From assembly GCA_021234155.1 (NCBI GenBank), contig JAJEKV010000047.1:10190081-10254080 (forward strand): a stretch of 64,000 nucleotides of DNA, read 5' to 3'. This stretch comes from Isoetes taiwanensis (taxonomy: Eukaryota; Streptophyta; Lycopodiopsida; Isoetales; Isoetaceae). Under the pieces are notes generated by a model. That model did not search any database. It was not told where the DNA came from and saw nothing but the letters and a program-made list of their open reading frames with translations. The position numbers were made by a program, and so were the translations under genes. Below, piece after piece: positions 9,251-18,064 of this stretch (positions are counted from its first letter, which is position 1; each line of letters begins with the position of its first letter).

Positions 9251-10490
9251 TTAATAGTATTCCTTCTTTATGTATTTAGCTAGCTTCAAGTCCTTGGGCA
9301 TGCATGTCACCCTTTTGGCATGGATTGCACACGCTACCGAGTCTTCAAAGCTTTGGACTATGTGCTGCTCGGCTGCCTCCTGGAGTGCTAGTAGCATGTC
9401 ATCCGTGACCCTCTTTGTGTTGTTGAATTCTTGTAATATTTCGCGAGTGAGTCTCGCGAAGGGGGCTCTTGGTATCAAAAGTCCATAGCTCCTCTGGAAA
9501 TGTCTGATCTCCTGAGTAGCTCTGGAAAAACGTGAGTCAGCCTTTCTTCTAATCGGCTTCCTCGGGGGTGCTGGTCTCTCTGGGGGTGGCTTCAGTGTAT
9601 TCTTCTTGATTGGCCGTCCTCCCTCCACGTAGGTGACCTTGTGCTCCTCGTAATACTTGGAGTATGCCTCGTACATCTTCATGTACATTGGGTGTACTCC
9701 TTGACCTTCTTCCTGTACTCAAGCTCCTGCTTGAGTACGTAAGACTCCCGCTGCGGCCTCGGCTCCTTGTTGTCCTTGCTCGGGTGCTTCAGTGAAGGCC
9801 ACGTAGGGTACGGGGGTACCTCTGCTACCTGCTCCTCCTCTTCATTAGCTGGCACCTGCCCTACATTCGAGGGTCTTGAGCTTGCAGCTGGTGGGGGAAC
9901 TCCTATCTCCTCATCTGACTCAGTGTCAGATGAGGACGGAGGCTTATCGGGTTGTTGCTCCCGAATGACGACTCCTTTGGCGGGAGTCGTCTTAAGCTTC
10001 CTCTTCGTGTCCTTTGGTAGTACGGGGTCTTTCCCCTTGTCTGCCCTCAGCTTTGCCCGCTCCTCCCGTCGCTTTCTCTTCTCCTCCTTCTTCTACTTCC
10101 TTTCCTCCTTCCTCTTGCGCCTCTCCTCCTTTTTCCTGCGGCGCTCCTCCTTTGACTTCTTCTCCTCTGCTTGCTCGCCATCCCTCTTCCTCTTCTTGCT
10201 CTTCTTGTCGAGCTTTGCAAGCTCCCTCTTGAGCTTCCTCCTTAGCTCCTCTGCTGCTTCTTCATCTGCAATTTCCTCTGCTCCCTCTTCAAGGTCTTGG
10301 GGGGGCTCCTCCTCTTGGTGCTCTTGGGCCTCCTCCTCCTGATGCTTCTAGGCGTCTGTGTTGGGCTGAGCCTCCTGCTCCGCTCGGCTCGCTCCTGAGC
10401 CTGTCGAGCCTTCTGTTGAGCGGCTAGCTCCTGGGCGCTCACGTAACCAGGGGGCATTACCTTGCAGGCGGTTTGTTTGGTGCGGGCCAT
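9251..10490 (-). pseudogene. Histone H3-like protein encoded by the gypsy element
   Basis: The ATG at 10490 begins MARTKQTACKVMPPGYV, which is identical to the H3 tail through Ala7 and keeps Lys4 and Lys9. Arg8 is Cys (CGC to TGC, a CpG-type decay). A Lys/Glu/Arg-rich linker of about 240 residues follows. The last ~92 residues (frame 9688-9251) are an H3 histone fold: RATQEIRHFQRS (alphaN), APFARLTREILQEF (alpha1), LALQEAAEQ and FEDSVACAIHAKRVTCMPKD (alpha2, loop 2). Loop 1 has the canonical H3 length, not the longer CENH3 form. Damage in this copy comprises a frameshift near 10378, TAG stops at 10350-10348 and 10095-10093, and a frameshift near 9690. The repaired length would be about 413 residues, three times a normal H3. 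It lies between LTR and gag with its own TATA box. A role in nucleosomes, or as a decoy for H3-tail readers, is inference. Confidence 0.88.
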
Positions 10491-10590
10491 GTTTTGGTTT
10501 GAAGCAATCCGAGCTCTGGCGCCTAAAAATCGTCTTCTGGGACGAGCTGTTTGCTGGAAGCACTGAGGACAAATGAGGAACCCTAATTTT

Positions 10591-10601
10591 CTATTTATAG
10601 G
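10591..10601 (-). promoter_or_regulatory. Predicted TATA box of the H3-like gene
   Basis: The minus strand reads CCTATAAATAG, close to the plant TATA consensus, about 100 bp upstream of the ATG at 10490. A telobox (AAACCCTAAA on the minus strand, 10612-10620) lies just upstream. Teloboxes are known promoter elements of plant growth-linked genes. Confidence 0.6.
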
Positions 10602-10707
10602 TAGGGGTAATTTAGGGTTTGGACCTGCAATTCCATATTAGGCCAATATAGAAGGTATTAGTGTAGATATGAGGAGTACATTAGGTTTATTTAGCCAAAA
10701 AGCATCC

Positions 10708-10975
10708 ACCACTCACACAGTGCGCGAGGAGCAGTTCTGAGCATAGGCAAAATTGGTCTGGGCGCACTCTGTGAGGGGTCACCTCTTTTTGGGTCTAATT
10801 TTCAATTTACAAGGGGTTTCTTAGTGTTTTAACATGCAAAACTAGCTAGAATCTAAATAATAAGCTGAACCTTATGCATCTAACTAGGTCAACATGGGTC
10901 CACCACTCACACAGTGCGCGGGGAGCAATTCTGAGCATGGTCAAAATTGGTCTGGGCGCACTCTGTGAGGGGTCA
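10708..10975 (-). repeat. Two more copies of the ~75-bp hairpin repeat
   Basis: Copies at about 10708-10779 and 10901-10974 have the same arms as those at 8647-9131, with the centre changed to GGGAGCAATTCTGAGC. They sit upstream of the H3-like promoter, so each accessory gene has its own hairpin cluster upstream. Confidence 0.85.
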
Positions 10976-11170
10976 CCTCTTTTTGGATAATTTTGGTTGG
11001 GTTTCTACTAAAACTTATTACTAACTTAGCATTAACCTATTTACTACACTAGAAATTGGAAAAAAATTTCCAATTTCCGAGGTTCTTGCTTGGGTGGCTA
11101 TTTCCCAAGACTTGAAGTCTACTGTTAGTCCTATGGGAAAGAAAATGGTCAGTGCTCGATCTTGGTCTAC
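10976..11170 (-). other. Gypsy leader
   Basis: This is AT-rich leader between the hairpins and the PBS. It ends with the short palindrome CTTGGTCTACCAAG next to the PBS. No gene is visible. Confidence 0.5.
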
Positions 11171-11191
11171 CAAGATCATGCTCTAATACCA
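11171..11191 (-). other. Primer binding site for initiator-Met tRNA
   Basis: The minus strand reads TGGTATTAGAGCATGATC, one base from the LTR edge. It matches the usual plant iMet PBS TGGTATCAGAGC with one C-to-T change. This fixes the element's orientation. Confidence 0.9.
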
Positions 11192-11192
11192 C

Positions 11193-12805
11193 TGTGACGT
11201 CCCCTACTCCTTATACGATGCACCATCGTATCAGGAGGCGGAGCATTCCCCCTGACAGCCAAATTGGCAGGGGCCATCCACCTGACACCACTCCCAGTGG
11301 AATGAGCCAGCAAGGGAAGAGTGGATGTGTCATTCACCCGTCTCCCATCGAGTTGACCTAGCTGCTTAAGCACGAATAAACAAACATGAGCACATACTAA
11401 CAGTATATAAATACAATCACCTCGAAGGGTGAACACATCATAATCATCCATATACGACAACATCAACATGAAACAATAGCAACATGGGGAATCTTACCCA
11501 AGGCTCGGACTCAAGGGGTTCGACTGACGGCTTGGGTCTCCAGAAGTCATTGCAGACAGAATTCGTGAATGGATTTGGCTGGCATAAGAACATGGCTGTT
11601 GGGTAGTCCACTCCATCCGCCCCTCCTATACACACTTTGCAGAGTGGATTGATAAGTATTGGGACCGGACCGTAGCCTGCCGGGTACATAGCCAAGAGGG
11701 CTACTACTGGGTTGCATCTCCCCAGCCCCGATGAGGCAGGAGGAAAAGTCACCCTTCCTCCAGAGGCTTCCATGCTCAACACAGGTGGCTAGAGGGCCAC
11801 TGCCCTTATTCGACTTGAACCCAATGGAGAGTGACGCATCACTCCACGGGTGTCGAGCCCATGCCTTGCCCACACGCAGTGGCAAGGCATTAGACCTAGC
11901 TCACTAGAATCCCTGGTAGGCTTTACACACCAGAGGGATTGATCTGTGTTGGGACAAGTACCTCCTTGTTCTGCCGGTCTAGCCCCTCCACCTTCAACCC
12001 GGTGGGCTCTTGTGTACAGGCCGCAATAATTGGGTACTAATAATACTATTCTAGGATCATCTTCTATAAGGCTGCTAGGGTCTCTACCCCCCTTCCCAAT
12101 ACATGGAGGCCACAGAATGAAATACCAACATCATCACAGAACTAAGATGAAGAATATCATCTAATCTATCTACCTAAACATCCAGAGTTAGGTTCCTTTG
12201 TTAGGGCTTATGATCTCGGGATCTATAAGGCCTCTAAAGCTGAACTAACATGCTAAACCAGCTCATTGCCAAGCTAAAAGGAGGCTTTTCACAATAGAAT
12301 GACCATTTACCTGGCACCTGGCTTGCTCCTGATCCTCGGAAGGCGTCCATGCTCCTCATCCTGTTGAAGACTGCTGCTACTCCAAGATCTATTGTGCAAG
12401 GGCGGCTTTTCAGAGTCTGGCAATGCGAATTCGAGTGCTGGTTTGGCCAAAATGGCTCAAGAGAACCCCAAATGCGAAAGAAGGAAATGAGCTCAAGGAA
12501 AACCCTAAATGCAAAGAGAAGAAAAGGTTTAGGGTTTAAGGGGAAAGCCCTTATATAGAAACCCTTAGGGTTAGGTTAGACATTGGCCAATTGGGATTTA
12601 GCCATTTGGCAATGAGGTCCATGGGGTTTATTATTGTGTATGTTTATTTAACATGCACAACATTCGAGGTTGCCCCCTAGGTGCAACTCTTGCCCCCTCG
12701 GTGCAACCTTATACGGCTCGCAAGTACATGTCAATTGTGACATGTACGTGTGATGTGGCAGTATAATATACGTATTCGGACTGTATATTATGCTAGAACG
12801 TCACA
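11193..12805 (-). repeat. 5' LTR of the gypsy element (1613 bp)
   Basis: It is bounded by TGTGACGT (11193) and ACGTCACA (12805), a perfect 8-bp terminal inversion. Its promoter side carries TATA (minus CTATATAAG, 12558-12550), a CCAAT-like CCAATTGG and several AAACCCTAA teloboxes at 12498-12540. Frames of 60-110 codons inside have no recognisable domain. Confidence 0.93.
12550..12558 (-). promoter_or_regulatory. TATA box of the gypsy LTR
   Basis: CTATATAAG on the minus strand is conserved in the left LTR copy (near 53-60, partly duplicated at 71-78). It is the likely U3 core promoter, and R would begin shortly downstream. Confidence 0.6.
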
Positions 12806-14235
12806 GCAAGAGGAAGGACTGGATATAGAGGTAATCCATCCGTGAATGTTGTTAAGGAAGCAGCTACAAATGAAGAATAAGAGGAGTATGACACTGCTCA
12901 GGTAAGAAATGATGATGTCTTGACTGTTTTAAATAATTTGAAAAGAAAGGATAACAATTTTTTATCATAGATTCAGGAGCTGAGAAAACCGTAACTTGTG
13001 ATCTAACCTTGTTGAAGGAGTGCATGTTGGTCATGTGCAATTAGGAGATGGAGCTCTGCAAAAAATTGAAGATAGTAGAATACTAGAAATTTTCGATTTG
13101 GAGGGAAAGGCTGTAGAACTTAAGAATGTGTTGTGTGTTCCAGGCCTTGTGAGAAACTTTATCAGTTTGTCAATTGGTGGATTTGGGATACAAGGTCCTA
13201 TTTGAAAAACTAGAATGTAAAGTACACGTTTATTGGCAAAAGAGTGGGAAATTTGTTTGGCTTTGATTATAAGCACATTTCTAGTTTAAACATTGTTGAA
13301 TATCCATCACTAAGAACATGGTATAATAGAATGTGCCATACTAATTTGGCAAACATTGATATTCTGCTAAAAAGGGGTTGATAACAACAAATGGAGAAGA
13401 AGATGGAAGTATGTTGTGTGCAGGTTGCATACTTGGGAAACAAACAAGATTGCCATTTAAGAGATCATCAAAAAGAGCAAAGGGAATTCTGGATTTGGTT
13501 CATACTGACTTATGTGGACCCATTAATATAACAAGTATGACATGACACAAGTACTTCATGACTTTCATAGATGATTTTAGTAGGAAAACAAAGTGCTATT
13601 GTCTAAAAACAAAAGATCAAGCTTATGATACCTTGAAGCTCTATATTGCTGAAGTAGAGCTCGAAACTGGAAGAAGAGTCAAGTGTGTAAGATCGGATAG
13701 GGGAGGTGAGTATCTTTCCTATGAATTCAAAATGTTAAGTGCAAAATGAGGCACTAGAAGACAATTGACTTGCTAATATTCCTCTCAACAAAATGGAGTG
13801 GCTGAAAAAAAGAATAGAACTTTGTTGAATGCAGTAAGATCAATGATAAAATATTTTGGATTACCAAATTATATCTGGGATGAAGCTCTTGCAACTGCAG
13901 TGTATATTCAAAATATTTTGCCACCTGTTAGTACAAAAGGGACTGTACCTGAAATGTTGTGGTCAGGGAAAACACCATGCTATAAAGATCCGAGGGCTTA
14001 TGGGTGTTTGGCATTTGCACATGTGCCAGAACAGTTAAGAAAAAAACTTGATGATAGAGCATACGTTACATATTTGGTTGGATATGACACAAATTCGAAG
14101 CATATAGATTTTATGATCCTGTACATAGGAGAGTAATTGTGAGCAGGGATGTAGTATTTGATGAGCATCAATTCTATAGGAAAATTTCCAAAATAAATGT
14201 GACAGACCAAGAGAATGAGGATGAGAACGAGAATG
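12806..14235 (+). pseudogene. Ty1/copia protease and integrase (5' half)
   Basis: The fragment starts abruptly at the gypsy LTR, so its LTR, PBS and most of gag are missing. Visible parts are the protease core FLIIDSGAEKTVTCD (near 12970-13000), the GAG-pre-integrase region ending CAGCILGKQTRLPF (13420-13460), and the integrase. The integrase has D in VHTDLCGP, D in VRSDRGGEYLS and E in GVAEKKNRTLLNAVRSM, followed by PEMLWSGKTP and AYGCLAFAHVP. Stops and frameshifts break it. Order PR-IN-RT-RH shows copia. It is interrupted at ~14235 by a LINE and resumes at 18065. Confidence 0.9.
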
Positions 14236-14541
14236 ATTTTTTATCGTCCACTGAGGCCAATCGGCCTATGGGACCCATAAGGAGCGCAGCAAACTTATTA
14301 CTGTCCGGGTTAAAAAACCCCCGCCCCGAAGGGTTTTCGAGGGAAAAACCGTGGCAGTAATAAGAATGCTGTCAAACTGTACAAGTATACATCAATGTTT
14401 ATATACATGTCAAGTGTGTGCCCGAGGACATAGCTGATCTCGCATGTCCATAACCTCCTGAAGATATGATCCCAGCACCCGTACGGATGCTGTGCTCAAT
14501 GTCACATGTAACGGCTGGCCAGGCCTGACAAACTCAGCATA

Positions 14542-15653
14542 TCATGTCCGAATTTGATCATATGCTGGGCAACTTTGAAGGGTATGAGATTCATCCTCAA
14601 TGACTCCCATTTGGCAGCGTTGACAGAGCCTGTCCTGGCGTGGCTCACCAATCCATCTGCCTGTCTCAATTCGAAGATGATGTGCCCCTGTGCGAATGGA
14701 GGTAATGAGTCTGCGCATTTTCATGGGCAAGTGGGTACGCAGGTAGCATTGCGGGCCTCGTTCCAATGTGGGATTTATGTGGCGCTAGTAGTGTGCTGTC
14801 TTGACCTATTCAAGGGCATTGGCATCCCAAAGCTTGCTGAGGAAGCAATCGTCAAGATATTGCCTCAAGCTATGGCGATCTGCCTCTGTTTGCACATGTA
14901 TGCACCTGTGCTCCTGCACATTCCATCTAGCCAACCATTGAGCTCTCTTTTCCCTCCAGCAGGCCTTGAGGCGCTGCGGCTCCATTGCCATGATATAAAG
15001 CTAGTTTAGGGAGACGAGCATCGTCCAAATTGACCACCTTCGGAAAATAGACAATGTGGCGATCAAGGGCCGCCCTCTGAAGAGGCAAGAATCTTGTCTC
15101 CTGCAGTAGAATTTGATATGGGACTGTGGACTTCACCCCTAGTGCTCGTACTAAGAAGGCTTTCTGGACCTGCTCCAAGTCATTCCAAGTAGCAAGTGAT
15201 ACTCTTGGGCCCCATACTTCCACCCCCGTATAAAAAGGACAGGCTCCACTAAGACCTTGAACAGTGGATCGATGGGCCCAATCATACAACTCCGCTCTGT
15301 AGCCGTATGGATGTGTCCCAGTGCATAGTAGAAGGAAACTCCACTCCCAAATATTTGTATGTGGATGCAACTTCCACATTTTGGCCTCGGTAACTGAAGA
15401 AGGGGACCCTCGGCTGACGTAAAGATGATATGAAAACCACCTTAGTCTTGGCCAGGTTGATGCGTATATCAGTCACTTGGCAGAATGTGTCCAGGGCATC
15501 GAGATGTCGTTGCATGTCTGCTGATGTGTAAGCTAGGAGGTCCACATCATCAGCATATATTAACTGTCTGATGATCTGATAGAGAAGGTGAGCTCCATCG
15601 CCCCCATTATCAGCAAGCCAGCTCTCCAATTGATCAATGTAAAGCCCAAACAA
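14542..15653 (-). pseudogene. LINE reverse transcriptase C-half and zinc-binding tail
   Basis: Frame 15653-15282 has FGLYIDQLE, then the catalytic box LIYADDVDLLAY with intact ADD. Frame 15379-14927 follows with thumb sequence. Frame 14766-14542 has CQRCQMGVIEDESHTLQSC, the Cys/His zf-RVT region of plant LINEs. Three frameshifts separate the parts. Confidence 0.85.
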
Positions 15654-16400
15654 TGTTGGGGAGAGAAAGCATCCCTAACGAACCCCGATACTGCTATCAA
15701 ATGGTTGGCTTGTCTGCTGCAACCGACCAGAGCATCTTCGTATAGCACGTACACGCGTTCTCGCAAATCTGAGAACCCCCACCAAGGTCTTGCCCATAGT
15801 TTTTCCCCGAGGCACGATTGTCAAACGCCGCAAAATCCACAAAGCAACAATATAGATCCCGGACGGTTCCGCCGCCTTCAATCGAGTTCGTTCAACGCGT
15901 GAAGATGTGGTCAATGGTTGAGTGTCGGTCTCAATCCGCGTGCGGGTGAGGGCCCGCACCTCTCCGCCTCGCCGCCGTCAAACCGCTTTCGAGAATCCCA
16001 AAGAAGCAATTTTGCAAACACCGAATCTGACCATGATTGTTCGATAATTGGCTGGGCAAAGGTGGGGTCACCGCCTTATATATGGGAACAACTCGCTATT
16101 GGTCCACCGCGCAAATGAAACCTTCCCCGTAATGCCTTGTTGAACAAGGCGGTCAAGATCGGTATTATGGACGGCCCCTCGCCCACTTAAGCAATTACGC
16201 GCATACCATCCAAGTCCGGGGCTTTCCCATTGGCAAGACGCAAGCCTTGTTCCACGTCCGAATCTGTGATTTCCAAAGACGGGCCTTCTTGCAAGGGTAA
16301 TGTTGCATGTGCACCCCGAGGGTCGTATAGTTGTTGCAAGTATTGTCTCCACCGCCGGGAGTGATATTCCCCGTGGGCTGTACATCGGCTTTCTAAGAAC
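15654..16400 (-). pseudogene. LINE reverse transcriptase N-half (degenerate)
   Basis: NGKAPDLDGMRVIA (16250-16190) and GVRxGCFLSPTLFGLYI (15700-15630) are recognisable RT blocks. The stretch between them shifts frame several times and has in-frame stops. Confidence 0.7.
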
Positions 16401-17659
16401 CCTTCATAGAAGGTCCCGGAATGACGTTCCGTGAGGTAAAACATTTCCCTTTGATGCTTGTTTGCAATGTACACGGCTTTCTTAGCTTTAAGGAAGATGC
16501 GGTCTTGTCTCGACCGCATGTGGGCGCGAAGTGGTCTCCGTGACTTGGCGGAGCCGTTTGTGTTCCTTGCACTCGCATCAAACCATTGATTACGTGGGAA
16601 GGTTGTGTTCCCGGAGGTCCGTCGCGCGCTTATCCCAAAAGCACCTCTCTCGCCAGCCCTAAGCACATCGGGCCAACCGGCCCCGTGCATTTGCTCTAGT
16701 GTAGGATATTGCAAAATTTCTGCCAGGTCATCTATAAGCATCTGGGCATAAGCCCCTGCATGTTCATAATCCAATCGCAGCTGAGGCATGTGAGGAGTTG
16801 TTGCACCGGGGGTTCGCACAACCTGCCAAGCCAACTTCAAGTAAAGTGGTAAGTGGTCTGAGTCGATCTCTTCATCCCTATTAGTTGTTCCCACCTGAAA
16901 GTGCTTGACGACATGCATATCCTGCTCAGGCACCAGCACATAGTCCACCACACTAGATCCACCCCCTGGTTTTCCTGCCTACAAGTGCTCTTGCGAGTGG
17001 AAGGCCACTGTGCTAGTCCATTACAGATTACCAGGTCAAAGATACTGCAGAGCAAAAGCAACTGTCGACCATAGCGCGTGACCTGATTGTCATCTGATGT
17101 CCGTGGCCAAGCTCCTTCTGCAGGATGCAACTGCAATATATCATCAGTCAAGGGATCAAATCTCATGGGTTGTTCTACCAAGGTGCGCGCATTGAAATCT
17201 CCAAGGAGTATGACACTGCCCAACTGCTTATGCTGCTGTATGTCATCATATAGATCGACATAGGGGTCCAGCCTATCCACATCCGAGTGGGTGTGATAGA
17301 AGTCGCTTTCTGCATGTGGAAAGTAGCAGGCTGCCACAAGTAGCAGGAAAGTAGCAGACTGCAGTTTTGCACACGCACCCACAGGTGCCGGTTGTGCTTG
17401 TCTGTCTTGAACAAGGAGATTGATTGTGCCAAGGTTGTTCGGTAGTAGCAGGCAACCCCCCCATGCCCCCGCTTTCCTGTGCAATCATTGAAGATTGAGT
17501 AGTGCTGGTATCCTGGCAAGTCAGGTATCCTGTGTCCTGCATGCTCCCATGTTTCCATGAGGAAGATGAGATCCATGTCCGCAAAGAATCGAAGTTGAGA
17601 CTATCTCCCTTCTGCCATGGGAAGCCCCGACAATTCCAGGAGACCATGCGGAGGCACAA
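16401..17659 (-). pseudogene. LINE apurinic/apyrimidinic endonuclease domain
   Basis: Overlapping frames give VSWNCRGFPWQKG (start of EEP fold), DLIFLMETWEHAGH (catalytic E), GGVACYY, VILLGDFNARTL and IDSDHLPLYLKLAW (catalytic SDH). These are the standard L1 endonuclease blocks that nick target DNA to prime reverse transcription. At least two frameshifts occur. Confidence 0.85.
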
Positions 17660-18064
17660 TTCCTATTTGTTGGCAGGGGCAGCCAGTGGAGATTCAAAGG
17701 GCTGGCGGCAGATGGGGGGTGGCGGCGGAAGCGGCCCGAGATGTCCGCGAAAGCAACGAAGGTGAGGCAACTTGAGCAGGGCGTCTTGGCGGCTGTAGCA
17801 GCAAGCGGCAGCTGGCTCGGCCGGGTCAGCCGGAGGGTTAGCGATTCGGGCGGTCTGAAAATTTGCATCTTGCCCCGAATCAGTCCTGCAGCTCCTCCCT
17901 GTCTGCGAATGCTTTTAACTTTGGCCAACTCGTGCCTGCGGTCTTCTTGTTGGGCCGGGGTCAGGTCTCGATCAACATACAGAGCAGTTCTTTTTAGCTG
18001 CCTACCCTGGCGCAGGATGGCTGCTTTCACTTGCGCATCTCGTACTGTGAACGTGACCACCCGT

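Larger units (their letters stand above)
1..12805 (-). mobile_element. Ty3/gypsy chromovirus with accessory genes, left end cut by window
   Basis: A long terminal repeat at 11193-12805 is matched by its last ~305 bases at 1-305, both ending in ACGTCACA or ATGTCACA. Reading the minus strand, the order is LTR, PBS, accessory H3-like gene, accessory unknown gene, gag, protease, RT, RNase H, integrase, chromodomain, PPT, LTR. The internal region is 10.9 kb, much longer than the usual 4-6 kb, because of the accessory block between LTR and gag (6.5-11.19 kb). Frameshifts, stops and two nested insertions show this copy is dead. It sits inside an older copia element, whose protease region resumes at 12806. 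The left target duplication lies outside the window, so it cannot be checked here. Confidence 0.93.
14236..18064 (-). mobile_element. LINE (L1-type) inserted antisense in the copia element
   Basis: Minus-strand order is ORF1-like tail (18060-17900, FTVRDAQVKAAILRQGRQLKR), apurinic endonuclease, RT, then a zinc-knuckle region. A 3' end of TAAAAAA is written as TTTTTTA at 14236-14242. The flanks GAGAAT (14230-14235 and again at 18064 on) may be the target duplication, and joining them restores the copia frame ENEN-RQNNDIEK. Many frameshifts show age. The insertion postdates the copia element. Confidence 0.85.

Noticed and set aside
9251-9688. Centromeric CENH3 from the host
   Set aside because: Loop 1 has canonical H3 length, the tail is the canonical MARTKQTA, and the gene lies between the LTR and gag of an element; nothing points to the host CENH3.
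9767-10342. A 191-codon plus-strand open frame rich in Ser, Phe and Leu
   Set aside because: It is the antisense of the Lys/Glu-rich linker of the H3-like gene; purine-rich coding strands open such mirror frames.
8647-10975. Regularly repeated hairpins as a CRISPR-like array
   Set aside because: Copies are ~75 bp, spaced by 130-1600 bp, inside a plant retrotransposon, with no spacer regularity and no cas genes.
11152-11885. Open frames of 69-112 codons within the gypsy LTR
   Set aside because: They overlap in several frames on both strands and show no domain, as expected by chance in a 1.6-kb LTR.
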